From Paraburkholderia rhynchosiae (GTDB lineage: Bacteria > Pseudomonadota > Gammaproteobacteria > Burkholderiales > Burkholderiaceae), in NCBI RefSeq assembly GCF_002879865.1, contig NZ_PNXY01000007.1, positions 186,001-250,000 of the forward strand: a stretch of 64,000 nt of DNA, written 5' to 3'. Position 1 is the first letter of the stretch, and each line of letters opens with the position of its first letter. The notes under the pieces were generated by a model. It saw only the letters and a list, made by a program, of their open reading frames with translations, did not search any database and had not been told where the DNA came from. Position numbers and translations under genes: made by a program. Positions 54,379 to 63,846 of this stretch are shown in pieces.

Positions 54379-54657
54379 TTACCAGCCGCGCCCGTGATGT
54401 TTGTCCCAGCCGCGATGACGGCCATGATCGTGATGCCAACGGCGGTCACGATAATAGTCGTCACGATAGCCGTAACCGTAGACAGGCTGAGGCGCGTAGA
54501 TGACCGGCGGCGACGGCGCGTAGATCACCGGCGGCGCGGCGTACACGGGACCCGGCGTGTTGACGAACACGCCGACATCCACGCGGGCAAAGGCGGCAGT
54601 CGATGCGCAAGCGGCGGCAAGGCCGAAGGCGGCGAAAGCGATCGCGCGTTTGATCAT
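54379..54657 (-). CDS. Small exported Pro/Tyr/His-rich protein
   Basis: A 92-residue protein. The signal peptide (residues 1-24, IAFAAFGLAAACASTAAFA) is followed by a Pro/Tyr-rich stretch (APPVIYAPSPPVIYAP, about 43-60) and a C-terminal His/Arg/Asp-rich tail (DDYYRDRRWHHDHGRHRGWD) that may bind metal. The ATG at 54657 has an AGGAGACAAGC site. No family assigned. Confidence 0.75.
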   Translation of the reverse strand: MIKRAIAFAAFGLAAACASTAAFARVDVGVFVNTPGPVYAAPPVIYAPSPPVIYAPQPVYGYGYRDDYYRDRRWHHDHGRHRGWDKHHGRGW

Positions 54658-54853
54658 GCTTGTCTCCTGTGATCCGATGAAAGATGTTCCCAACGCCGTC
54701 CAGTTGCTGTCGAATGGCTGACGTTCATCTTACGAGGCAGAAAGACAAGCAGGTGCAACGAGTTGAAGGCGTGTGTAACAGGGCATTACCTCGGCGGCCC
54801 TTTTTACGGCGCGGCGGAACCACGCGCAGGCTCCGGCTTCGGCTCCGGCGTCC

Positions 54854-56569
54854 TCAGGCTACCGATGCAACCGCGTCATCGGCGGAAACCGCCAGCAGTT
54901 GATGAATCTGCGCGACCACCGCCGCACCTTCGCCGACCGCCGCCGCCACGCGTTTCGTCGATCCCGCGCGCGCGTCGCCGATCGCGTACACGCCCTTCAC
55001 GGTCGTCGCGAGGTCGCAAGCCGACGCGCCGTCCACGCCGGTGCCCGTGAGCACGAAGCCCTTTTCGTCGAGCTCGACGCCGCAGGTGCGCAGCCAGTCG
55101 GTATTCGGATCTGCGCCAGTGAAGAGGAACAGATGCCGCGTGTCGAAGTGATCGGTGCCGTCGGGCAAAGGCTTTTTCAAGGCGACCGAGGCGAGGCCGC
55201 TTTCGTCCGCGACGAGCCGGCCGATCTCCGAATTCGGATGCACCTCCACGTTCGGCAGCGAGCGGATCCGGTCGATCAGATAGCGCGACATGGTGGCTTC
55301 AAAGCCGCTGCGCCGGATCAGCACGTGGACCTTCGCCGCGTGCGACGCCAGATAGACGATCGCCTGGCCGGCCGAATTGCCGCCGCCCACGAGCACGACT
55401 TCCTGGCGCTTGCACAGCTTCGCCTCCACGGGCGACGCCCAGTAGTAGACGCCGCGTCCATCGAAACGGTCGAGCCCTTCGAGCGCGGGGCGCCGGTAAA
55501 CCGCGCCGCTCGCGATCACAATGGTGCGCGCGGTAACGTGGCCGCCGCATTTCAGCTCGAGCCGGTACGGCGCCTCGCCGCAGTGCAGCGCCTTCACGTG
55601 GACCGGAATGGCGACGTGCGCGCCGAATTTCTGCGCCTGCACGAACGCGCGTCCGGCCAACGCCTGACCGGAGATGCCGGTCGGAAAGCCGAGGTAGTTC
55701 TCGATCCGTGAGCTGGCGCCGGCCTGGCCGCCGGGCGCACGGCTGTCGAGCACGATCACCGACAAGCCCTCGGACGCCGCATACACTGCGGTGGCAAGCC
55801 CGGCCGGTCCTGCGCCGACGATCGCGACGTCGTAGACCAGCGAGTCGTTGAGATCGGGTAGAAGCCCAAGCGAGGTGGCGAGTTCTGGCATGCTCGGATG
55901 ACGCAGCACCGAGCCGTCCGGGCAGATCACCAGCGGCATGTCTTCCTGCTGCGCGCCGAATTGCTCGACGAGACGCAACGCGTCCTCGTCGCACTCGTCG
56001 ATCGTGGAATGCGGATGACCGTTGCGCGACAGAAAGCCTTGCAACATCACAAGCCGCGCGTCGGTGCTGCTGCCGATCAGGATCGGCCCGCCCGCGCCTT
56101 TTTCGATCAGCGACACGCGCCGCAAAATGAGCGCGCGCATAATCCGCTCGCCGAGTTCCGCTTCCGCGACAAGTAGTGCCCGCAGTTTTTCCGGCGGAAT
56201 CAGCAGCGCCTCCACGGCGCTGAGCGCCATACCGTTGACGAGCGCATGGCGTCCCGACAATTGACCGACTTCGGCAAGGAAATGCCCCGGACCATGCTGG
56301 CCGATCACGACTTCGCGGCCGATGCCGTCGCGCTGATAGACCTTCACGTGCCCTTCGAGCAGCACGAACATGCCAGGACCGGTGCGGCCGGTCTCGAACA
56401 GCAGTTCGCCGGCCCGCCATTGGCCGACCTCGCCGAACCGGCGCACGCGATCGATCTCCGCGGGGGTGAGCGCGGGGAACATCTGATGCATGCGCGTGGA
56501 CAGATTGGAAAACGGCGCGTCGGCAACTACCGCTTCCGCTTGCGCTTCAGGATCTAGAGTCGAAAGCAT
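54854..56569 (-). CDS. FAD oxidoreductase with N-terminal cyclic-nucleotide-binding domain
   Basis: A 571-residue fusion. Residues ~20-150 are a cNMP-binding domain (ERIMRALILRR tail, FVLLEGHVKVYQRD). Residues ~250-560 are a thioredoxin-reductase-like domain with GAGPAGLATAVYAASEG, VLVGGGNSAGQAI and GVYAIGDARAGSTKRVAAAVGEGA. The CxxC redox pair of thioredoxin reductase is missing: the corresponding section (YYWASPVEAKLCKRQ) keeps a single Cys. Hydride transfer to something other than thioredoxin is therefore likely. The start at 56569 follows GGAGAGCGGTTCA. It lies 90 bp after the DedA-rhodanese gene and probably shares its transcript. Confidence 0.88.
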   Translation of the reverse strand: MLSTLDPEAQAEAVVADAPFSNLSTRMHQMFPALTPAEIDRVRRFGEVGQWRAGELLFETGRTGPGMFVLLEGHVKVYQRDGIGREVVIGQHGPGHFLAEVGQLSGRHALVNGMALSAVEALLIPPEKLRALLVAEAELGERIMRALILRRVSLIEKGAGGPILIGSSTDARLVMLQGFLSRNGHPHSTIDECDEDALRLVEQFGAQQEDMPLVICPDGSVLRHPSMPELATSLGLLPDLNDSLVYDVAIVGAGPAGLATAVYAASEGLSVIVLDSRAPGGQAGASSRIENYLGFPTGISGQALAGRAFVQAQKFGAHVAIPVHVKALHCGEAPYRLELKCGGHVTARTIVIASGAVYRRPALEGLDRFDGRGVYYWASPVEAKLCKRQEVVLVGGGNSAGQAIVYLASHAAKVHVLIRRSGFEATMSRYLIDRIRSLPNVEVHPNSEIGRLVADESGLASVALKKPLPDGTDHFDTRHLFLFTGADPNTDWLRTCGVELDEKGFVLTGTGVDGASACDLATTVKGVYAIGDARAGSTKRVAAAVGEGAAVVAQIHQLLAVSADDAVASVA

Positions 56570-56659
56570 TGAACCGCTCTCCTTCGGTGTTTGTTGATTG
56601 ATTGAACGAAGGCGCGGCGGCGCGCATGCAAAAGCGCGCAAGCGGCAACGCCCGCGGCG

Positions 56660-57652
56660 TCAAACCGCCTTCGGCGCGATGTGCTCGACCGCGGCTTCGG
56701 GCGGCGGCATGCCGGGCAAGGCCTCGACGGGCCTGCCGGAGTCGCGCCAGGCTTCCATGCCGCCGCGCAACGGCAGCACGTCGGCAAAGCCTGCTTCGTT
56801 CAACTGCTTGGCCATCCATGCGGCCGAAATTTCATTGGGACACGAACAGTAAATCACCAGTTTCTGATTGCGCGGATACGTGGCGACGATCTGATCCAGG
56901 TGCCGCTCGTCGGCGAATTGCGAGCCGGGAATCACGAAAGGATCGAGCTTGCGTTTCTCGTGCGAACGGATATCGAACAGCACCGGCGTGTTGCCCGCCG
57001 CGACCAGTGTGGCGAGTTCGTCCACTTCGATGCGAGCCGACGCGAGTTTGTTGATCAACTGACGACGGCGAATCCAGCGGTACGCCGCGTACAACAGCAG
57101 CAGCGCGACAGCGACGACGCCCGCCGTGCGTCCCAAACGCCCGGCTGCGGCGAACACCATGTCGATCTGCTGCGCGAACAATGCGCCGATGATGAGCCCG
57201 GTGCCCGACCACAACGCAGCGCCGATGCTGTCGTACGTGAGAAACGTGCGATAGCGCGTGCCCATTGCGCCGGCCATCGGAATGGACACGATCGACAGAC
57301 CGGGGACGAACTTCGCGACGGCCAGCACGCGCACGCCCCAGCGGCCAAAAAACCGCTCGGTCTTTTTTACGCAGGTGTCACGCGACAGCGACAGACGGCA
57401 GATGGTTTTCAGCGTATTGCCGCCGTACACACGGCCGGCGAGATACCAGGCGCTGTCGCCGATCAGCGTGGCGAATATCGACAGAATGAGTACCGGCAGC
57501 AGTTGCGTGCCGACCGAACCCGGGTGCATCGCGGCCATGGCGCCGAACAGCACGAGCGAGGGCATAGCCGGTACGGGCAGGCCGATCGAGGCGGCCAGCA
57601 CGTTGGCGAAGATGAGCGCCGGCCCATATTGCTCGACGAGATCATGTAGCAT
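56660..57652 (-). CDS. DedA-family membrane protein fused to a rhodanese domain
   Basis: A 330-residue fusion. Residues ~1-200 are a DedA/SNARE-associated membrane protein with the F/Y-x-GR...K and FVPG signatures (GRWGVRVLAVAKFVPGLSIVS), proposed lipid flippases. Residues ~215-320 are a rhodanese with the catalytic Cys in VIYCSCPNEISA, and a DIRSHEKRK start. Transmembrane helices are concentrated in the DedA part. It precedes the cNMP-FAD oxidoreductase on the same strand, which suggests a sulfur or redox sensing unit at the membrane. Confidence 0.88.
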   Translation of the reverse strand: MLHDLVEQYGPALIFANVLAASIGLPVPAMPSLVLFGAMAAMHPGSVGTQLLPVLILSIFATLIGDSAWYLAGRVYGGNTLKTICRLSLSRDTCVKKTERFFGRWGVRVLAVAKFVPGLSIVSIPMAGAMGTRYRTFLTYDSIGAALWSGTGLIIGALFAQQIDMVFAAAGRLGRTAGVVAVALLLLYAAYRWIRRRQLINKLASARIEVDELATLVAAGNTPVLFDIRSHEKRKLDPFVIPGSQFADERHLDQIVATYPRNQKLVIYCSCPNEISAAWMAKQLNEAGFADVLPLRGGMEAWRDSGRPVEALPGMPPPEAAVEHIAPKAV

Positions 57653-57996
57653 CGACTTACATCCGCGGCCTTTTCAGGCACGGCGCAGTAGGAAAGCAAA
57701 GGAGAATGGGGGGATTATGGACCATTTTCAAGGCGTGCAATGGCCCTGAAAAACGCCGGTTATTCGGGGTTTGGAAGCGCTACCGCCACCCGCTCGATGC
57801 CTGAACAGTGCAGGCTGGAACTTCGAACCAGGCGGGAGCCTCGCGCGACCCGAATAAAGTGAGAACGATTGAAGCTCGCGCGGCCTGAAGAAAAGCGGCG
57901 CGCGACGAATACGCAATGGCACTCAGCAATCGCAACGCCGAGTATCCGCTGCACACACGCGGCATTCACGCCGAAGCGCAGTGCCGCGTGCTTCCC
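57653..57996. other. Intergenic stretch with no supported gene
   Basis: About 340 bp between two minus-strand genes. Only short Arg-rich frames without ribosome sites cross it. It probably contains the promoter of the DedA-rhodanese operon. Confidence 0.5.
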
Positions 57997-58248
57997 TTAT
58001 TGACGATGATTGTGCTGCTCGCCTGGCAGTTCGGCGCCGTGCGCGCGAATCGCGGCAATCAGTTCAGCAGGCGTGATTTCATAGCGCACTTCGCGATGTA
58101 TGCCTGGCTTGCGCTCGTCGACTTCGACCAGAAGAATGCCTTTGCCGTCTTCTGTCGATTCGAGGCGCAGCGAACGCAGTTCGCGCCCGGTTGCGTCGTC
58201 GTATTCGGTGAGCAGGGCCATTGACCCGGAGGACCCGGTAGTGCGCAT
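57997..58248 (-). CDS. Small protein of unknown function
   Basis: An 83-residue protein starting MRTTGSSGSMALLTEYDDAT, with mixed strand/helix character and many charged residues (VDERKPGIHREVRYEITPAEL). No family recognised. MALLTEYDDATGREL at residue 10 is a plausible alternative start. It stands alone on the minus strand. Confidence 0.55.
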   Translation of the reverse strand: MRTTGSSGSMALLTEYDDATGRELRSLRLESTEDGKGILLVEVDERKPGIHREVRYEITPAELIAAIRAHGAELPGEQHNHRQ

Positions 58249-58630
58249 CGAAGTTGTCCTTGTTCCGTTGTTGATCGAATCATTGTACGGGCAGCATCAC
58301 GCGCCGTCTGTCGCGCAATGTTCACGCTTCGGGGATTGACCGATGCGTCTGCGTGCTTGCCTCGTCGCCGCCGCGCGCGTTGCTTGGCGCGGCTCGCGAA
58401 GCGACGCGCATGCGATGACGTCCCGCAGCAATAATCAGTTTAACGCGACTCGTCGCGACGGCGGACGCATTTTTCGTGCCCCGCGGCGGTGCAGTCCATC
58501 TTCGAGACTGTCATGCGGATGACGTGCGTCCTGGTTAGACAGCGCGACCCGCGCGACGAACTGGCGGCGGCAAAAAGGCCCGATGCGAAACGCAGACTCG
58601 GCTCGCGCGCGCAGCTTTGCAGACTGCAGG
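58249..58630. other. Intergenic stretch with no supported gene
   Basis: About 380 bp. Long shadow frames cross it on the minus strand but show only Arg-rich sequence. Nothing else seen. Confidence 0.5.
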
Positions 58631-59233
58631 TTATCGCGGTCTGTTCCGCGCCTCGCGCATGCGTTCCAGGTCGAGCAGTTCCGACGCGCGCAAGGGTGCG
58701 TCGCCGGCAAGAAAGAACTCGTCCAGTTGCGGCGGCGCGGCTGTCGTGCCGCTCAACATCGCGTGAACCTGCCCGCGATGATGGATCTGGTGCACGAAGA
58801 GATGCGGCAGCATATTGCCGATGCTTTCGCGTTGCACACCGACGGGCGGCCCACGATCGATTCCCACCTCGCGCGGCAGGTCGTCGTCGGTGAGCGACTC
58901 GCAGAAGCCGAGCAACCGATGGTCGCTGTTCGCCTGCGCATCCCACAGTTCTGCCGCACGTGCGTAAGGCACTTCGTCGTCGAAAATTGAGAGGCCCTCC
59001 CCGCCGCCGACCAGCGCGTCGTAGTAGTACCGGTCCACCAGCAAAATGTGACTCAACGTGAGCTGCAACGACGGGAAGAAGCTCACTCTGCGTTCGGCAA
59101 ACGCTTCGTCGGTCAGGGCGAGGCACGCGCGGTAGAGGCGCAGGTTGGACCACGCGTTGTTATGCGCCATCGCGGTGAAGTGCGAAGACAAGAGATCGCG
59201 CGGATCGGCGCTTCGCGAATCGGAACGGATCAT
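58631..59233 (-). CDS. DinB-family protein
   Basis: A 200-residue four-helix DinB/YfiT-type protein. The metal-binding His triad is spread as LSHILLVDRYYYDAL near residue 57 and FVHQIHHRGQVHAML near 140, with helix one starting FTAMAHNNAWSNLRLYRAC. Members are thiol-transferase- or hydrolase-like enzymes and DNA-damage-related genes in Bacillus; the substrate is unknown. The start is set at 59233 because GGAGGCCGAC forms a good ribosome site; upstream ATGs at 59245 and 59275 are alternatives. Confidence 0.88.
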   Translation of the reverse strand: MIRSDSRSADPRDLLSSHFTAMAHNNAWSNLRLYRACLALTDEAFAERRVSFFPSLQLTLSHILLVDRYYYDALVGGGEGLSIFDDEVPYARAAELWDAQANSDHRLLGFCESLTDDDLPREVGIDRGPPVGVQRESIGNMLPHLFVHQIHHRGQVHAMLSGTTAAPPQLDEFFLAGDAPLRASELLDLERMREARNRPR

Positions 59234-59790
59234 GTCGGCCTCCATCGATGCTGATTGGCATAAATTCGTGGGCATATCCCAAGCACAAATTGGCCCTGCT
59301 CAAGCAGCATAAATCGTGTGCAAAAAAACGGCCCGTCTGTTTGGGACGGGCCGCTAAACGCCGTTGTTACTCGGGTCAGCTGCCCTTGCATTCATTGGGC
59401 ACTGACGCTTGCATCGTGAGGCGTCGTTACCTCGCTGTCGAGGTAGGAGTAACGCCGATCTATCAGATCAATGCGGCGTCCTCACGCTCTATCGTGCGCG
59501 TTGTGCGGGGCATGCTGACGTGTTGCTGCCGATCTCGGGTAGTGCGCAGCATCGGTTAACAGGCGCGCACGCGTCGCCGAGGCCGCGGCCCCTCGCGCGG
59601 GCGCCGTTACGCCCGATAGCGCCGCTCATACACCGTTCCCGCACGCCTGGATACTGCCCGCGTAAAAGGTGCCGGATGCGTCGCGTCGCACCGTCAAAAG
59701 GACTACACTGCGCCGGTAAGGCCAGCAGACGGAGTTCGCCACGGAGATTGCAGCGGTCTGCCTGCGCGAATCCGTCACTCATGCGAGCCG
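59234..59790. other. Intergenic stretch with a minus-strand terminator
   Basis: About 560 bp between the divergent DinB and kinase genes. It contains a strong hairpin terminator facing left (59322-59353) with no gene to its right on that strand, so a non-coding RNA or tiny gene is possible. No frame longer than ~30 codons with a ribosome site is supported. Confidence 0.55.
59322..59353 (-). terminator. Strong terminator for an unassigned minus-strand transcript
   Basis: CGGCCCGTC (59329-59337) pairs with GACGGGCCG (59345-59353) around a 7-base loop. Seven A's on the plus strand (59322-59328) give a U tract on the minus transcript. No coding gene lies upstream on that strand between here and 59790. 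Confidence 0.8.
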
Positions 59791-62700
59791 ATGCAGAAAA
59801 TCCTCGACCGTACTCAGGAGTCGCTTGCGCAAGCGTTCGCTTCACTCGCAAAGAATGCGAGGCGCCAGCAGCGGGTTTATCTGGCGACAATCGGTTCGTT
59901 AATGTTGATGGTGGTGATTTTTGCGCTGGTACTCGCGGTCGTCGCGGCGCTCAAGCAACTCGAATATCGCCGCACGTTCGCCTCTCAGAATGCAACTGAC
60001 CTGTCGCTGCTGCTGCATCGGGAAGAGTCGTTCTTGCGGCGCGCGGAATTCACGCTCGACTATTACTACAGCGCCACAGAAGTACGGCGCGCGCCCGATG
60101 CGGTAGAGCGATCGATCGCGCAAACGGGCGCGGCGCGCGGCAAGGTAGACCGAGTGGACGCGGACTTCGACATCGTCATTGGACAGGCGACGCGTGCCGC
60201 GTGGGGCACGCGATTCGGCGACAATCTCGGGCGGCTGTACGAATCCGCGCAATCCACACTCGTGACGCAGCAGGCGTTCGAGCTACAGCAACGCGCGACG
60301 CTGATCGGTCTCGATGAAAACTACGCCGTGATTCTGCCTTCGCTGGCCCGATCCGTAACAGGCGCAAGCACCGAGGCTGAGGTCTCAGCCACGCCGCCGC
60401 CGCAAGAGACGGTCGCCGGCACGCTGCGTGAGACGATCGAACGCGAACTGCAGTCGCAAACCGGCAAGCGCGTGCCGGGCAAGGGCGAGCGCGTGTGGGT
60501 CGGACCGTATCGCGATCCACTGGAAAACACGTCGGTGATGTCGGCGGTGAGCGCCTATTACGAAGGCGACACGCCCGTCACGCTGATCAGCGTCAGCATT
60601 CCACTGGACGTGCTCGCCGCGCGCATTGCGCCGCCCGACAGCGCGGGCGCGACGCTGCTGATGGCGCCCGACCGCCGCTTCCTGGTATCTTCCGCTGCAC
60701 TCGACGCGCAAACCGGCGCAATGCTGCAACAGACGGTGGCCGAGACGCCGCCTCACGTCTTTCACTACGGCCGCGAAGGCGCGATTTTTCATGAGCCGTT
60801 GATGCAGGGCTTCGGCTCACTCGTCGGCTACGTGCCGTGGGGCGTGCTGGCCGTGGCGCTCGGTTGGCAACTCGCGGCGATTGGCGGCTCCGCGTTGCTG
60901 GTTTTGCTGGCCATCGCGCTGACCGCGCGCTTCTTCGGGCTGCGGCTCTTGCGCAATGCATTCGCCGAGACCTCGCGCGCGCTGGAAAGCGAGACTATCA
61001 ATCACATCCTGGTGAGCGCGACGCCGATCGGGCTGTGCATCGTCCGGCAAAGCGACTACTCGATACTGACTGCGAACGCGCTCGCCACCGAGTTGCTGCA
61101 GATCCAGCCAGGCACGAGCCGGCTGCCGCCGCATATTGCCGCCGAGTTTCTCGCTCAGGCGCCGGATCAACCTTCGGTTACGGCGTTCGCGCGGGTTGCC
61201 GCCTTCGTCGCGGCCGCGCAGCAGCAGCCTGTGGCTCTGCCGAACGCGAACGCGCAAACCGTGTCGGCATCGAACGAAGCGGGCGACACGCCCGCGCAGT
61301 TTCTGCAAGTCACCTACGCGCCCGCTCGTTATGCCGGCGAGAACGTGCTGTTCTGCGCGATTCTCGACGTGACGGCGCAGCACACGCTCGAACAACAATT
61401 GCGACAGGCCCAGCAGACGTCCGAGGCCATGATGCGCGCGCGCACCAATTTTTTCGCGGCGATGAGCCACGAAATCCGCACGCCGTTGAATGCGCTGCTC
61501 GGCAATCTCGAACTGTTCGCGCGCACGCCCGGTCTGGAGGCGCACGCGCAGCGGCTCGCCACCTTGAACGTGGCGGGCGATGCGCTGCGCCGTGTCGTCA
61601 ACGACATTCTCGATTTTTCGAAGATCGATGCGGGCGAGATGCTGTTGATGCGCGAGCCGTTTGCTCTCATCGACGCTTTCGAGAGCATCGCGCTTTCCTA
61701 CGCGCCGATGCGCAGCGAACGTGCCGTCCGTTTCTTTTCTCTGCTTTCGCCGACGCTCGACCGTACGGTGATCGGCGATCGGATGCGGATCGCGCAGATC
61801 GTCAACAACCTGTTGAGCAACGCGTTCAAGTTCACGTCGAGCGGCAAGATCACGTTGCACGCGGAAGTCACCGACGATGCGCAAGGCCGCCCGGTCCTCA
61901 ATTGCCGCGTGTCCGATTCCGGGCCGGGCATGGGCGAGGAACTGGTCGCGCGGCTCTTCAAGCCGTTCGTGCAAGGAGAGGCAGGCACGTCGCGAGGCGC
62001 GGAAGGTACCGGCCTCGGACTCGTGATTTGCGCGCGCTTATGCCAGTTGATGGGCGGCACGATTTCGGCGGAAAGCGTGTTGGACGTGGGCAGCGTATTC
62101 CATATGTCGATTCCGCTCGCGGCGGCGCCCGGCGACATGTTGGCGTCGGCGCCGGTCGTCGCAGCACGGGGAACGTTGCTCACGTTGTGCCAGGAGCGGG
62201 AGGCCGCCGAGTTGCTGGACCGCTGGCTCGAGCACTTCGGCTGGACCGGGCATACGGTGCCCACGCTGGTTGCCGCGCAAGCGTGGCTTAGAGTGAATCG
62301 CCCTAAGGCGCTGATCGTGTCCGGCGCATACGATCTCGATGCAATCGCCACGTTACGCGCGTTGCAGCCGGTGAGCGTAGTCTGGGTCACGCGAGCGGGT
62401 CCGCATCGACCGGAAGCGCGCGGCGAGGGCGTGCTGGAAGTGAGTGAATTCAGCCGGACGGCGGTTCGCTCGGCCATCGAGCTGGCAGTAGAAGGCACGC
62501 CCGCCGCAGCGGCGCCGGCAATGACGACCGCAAGCAAAAGCACAAGCGCAATCGCAAGCGCCGCAGTGCCTTCTCTGACGACGCATCCGGCGTTGCAAGG
62601 CCTCACGGTTCTCGTCGCGGAAGACAACCCGCTGATCCAGAGTTTGATCGCAGAACAGCTTGCCGCGCTCGGGTGTGTGCCGACCATCGCCGGGGATGGC

Positions 62701-63321
62701 AAACAGGCGCTCGGCTTGTTCGAACGGACGCCTTTCGACGTCGTGCTGACCGACATCCACATGCCGGCGATGGACGGCTACGAGTTGTTCGTCGCGCTGC
62801 GCAAGCTGGATGCGGACGTGCCGTTGCTTGCCTTTAGCGCCGTGGCCGAGAACCAGGAAGCGCAAAGCTGGCGCGAGCGCGGTTTTAGCGGTTACGTGTC
62901 GAAGCCGGCGTCGCTGGGCGAACTCCAGGCCGCATTGCTCGCGGTGGCGCCTGCCGCAGCGGATAGAGCGGCGCGTGCCGTCGCGCCGGCGTCGGCGTCC
63001 GCCGCGGCGACGGAAAGCACCCTCGCCGCGGACGACAAAGCGCGCTACACCGCCATGCTCAAGGAGCATCTGAAAAACGACCTGCCGCGCCTGCTCGCCA
63101 TCGTCGATGAAGAAGACCGGCAGGCGTTGGCCGGTTGGGCGCATAGCGCGAGCGGCGCGTTCGTGATCGTGCAGGAGTCGCGGTTCGTTGAAGAATGCAG
63201 GCAGCTGCAACGGCTATGCAACGACAGCGAACGTTGGATCGCCGAAATGGATGAACGAGCCGTTTCGTTGCACGACGCTTTGTGCGATCACTACCGCGTC
63301 GACGAAGAGTCGACGCACTGA
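59791..63321 (+). CDS. BvgS-type hybrid kinase with receiver and HPt domains
   Basis: A 1176-residue multistep phosphorelay kinase. Membrane helices lie at about residues 33-54 and 347-375, with a large periplasmic sensor between them. A PAS-like region (400-530) follows, then the dimerisation box MSHEIRTPLNALLGNLELF (His560), the ATPase domain (NNLLSNAFKFT, GTGLGLVIC), a degenerate receiver-like segment (about 790-900), an intact receiver with Asp988 in LTDIHMPAMDGYE and Lys in VSKPAS, and a C-terminal HPt domain with His1118 in AHSASGAF. That is the BvgS/EvgS order. No response regulator is adjacent, so the output partner lies elsewhere. The ATG at 59791 has no strong ribosome site. Confidence 0.9.
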   Translation: MQKILDRTQESLAQAFASLAKNARRQQRVYLATIGSLMLMVVIFALVLAVVAALKQLEYRRTFASQNATDLSLLLHREESFLRRAEFTLDYYYSATEVRRAPDAVERSIAQTGAARGKVDRVDADFDIVIGQATRAAWGTRFGDNLGRLYESAQSTLVTQQAFELQQRATLIGLDENYAVILPSLARSVTGASTEAEVSATPPPQETVAGTLRETIERELQSQTGKRVPGKGERVWVGPYRDPLENTSVMSAVSAYYEGDTPVTLISVSIPLDVLAARIAPPDSAGATLLMAPDRRFLVSSAALDAQTGAMLQQTVAETPPHVFHYGREGAIFHEPLMQGFGSLVGYVPWGVLAVALGWQLAAIGGSALLVLLAIALTARFFGLRLLRNAFAETSRALESETINHILVSATPIGLCIVRQSDYSILTANALATELLQIQPGTSRLPPHIAAEFLAQAPDQPSVTAFARVAAFVAAAQQQPVALPNANAQTVSASNEAGDTPAQFLQVTYAPARYAGENVLFCAILDVTAQHTLEQQLRQAQQTSEAMMRARTNFFAAMSHEIRTPLNALLGNLELFARTPGLEAHAQRLATLNVAGDALRRVVNDILDFSKIDAGEMLLMREPFALIDAFESIALSYAPMRSERAVRFFSLLSPTLDRTVIGDRMRIAQIVNNLLSNAFKFTSSGKITLHAEVTDDAQGRPVLNCRVSDSGPGMGEELVARLFKPFVQGEAGTSRGAEGTGLGLVICARLCQLMGGTISAESVLDVGSVFHMSIPLAAAPGDMLASAPVVAARGTLLTLCQEREAAELLDRWLEHFGWTGHTVPTLVAAQAWLRVNRPKALIVSGAYDLDAIATLRALQPVSVVWVTRAGPHRPEARGEGVLEVSEFSRTAVRSAIELAVEGTPAAAAPAMTTASKSTSAIASAAVPSLTTHPALQGLTVLVAEDNPLIQSLIAEQLAALGCVPTIAGDGKQALGLFERTPFDVVLTDIHMPAMDGYELFVALRKLDADVPLLAFSAVAENQEAQSWRERGFSGYVSKPASLGELQAALLAVAPAAADRAARAVAPASASAAATESTLAADDKARYTAMLKEHLKNDLPRLLAIVDEEDRQALAGWAHSASGAFVIVQESRFVEECRQLQRLCNDSERWIAEMDERAVSLHDALCDHYRVDEESTH

Positions 63322-63342
63322 TCTTGCGCGCGGCCTCGGCGA

Positions 63343-63744
63343 TTAACCGGGCCGCCGCGCGATGAAGTCGATTTCGACCAGCGCGTCGCGCGCGAGCGCC
63401 GTCACGCCGATGCAGGTTCGAGCCGGCAGCGCGTTGGCGGGAAAATAAGCGCGGTAGATCTCGTTCATCGCCGCGTAATCGCGCTTGAACTCGGTCAGGA
63501 AAATGCGCACGGCGACCACGTGTTGCAGACCGAGGCCGAGACCTTCGAGGACGAGCATGAGGTTATCCATCACCCGCCTGGTCTGGGCGACCACGCCTTC
63601 GGGAAGCGGCGCGGCGTCGTCAGTCGGTGAGGTCGGCATCTGGCCGGTGAGGAGCACCCAGCCGTCGGCTTCAGCGGCATGGGAGAACGGGCCGACCGGC
63701 GTGGGTGCGCCGGGAATCGTCCAGAAAACGGGGGCTGAGTTCAT
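63343..63744 (-). CDS. RidA-family deaminase
   Basis: A 133-residue YjgF/YER057c/UK114-type protein. PVGPFSHAAEADGWVLLTGQMP and the RTCIGVTALARDALVEIDFIA end hold the conserved Arg, Cys and Glu around the imine-hydrolysing site of RidA. RidA removes reactive enamine/imine intermediates from PLP enzymes. Start at 63744; a longer frame upstream is unlikely. Its 3' end faces the end of the kinase gene. Confidence 0.9.
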   Translation of the reverse strand: MNSAPVFWTIPGAPTPVGPFSHAAEADGWVLLTGQMPTSPTDDAAPLPEGVVAQTRRVMDNLMLVLEGLGLGLQHVVAVRIFLTEFKRDYAAMNEIYRAYFPANALPARTCIGVTALARDALVEIDFIARRPG

Positions 63745-63846
63745 GACGGTCTGCGCCTGGCGGCTGCGAGTGTCGGACTGACACAATAACCGATCAAAAC
63801 TCGTGATGCCGGCGCTGTGGCCGGCATCCATCCCGCAACACCCCGA

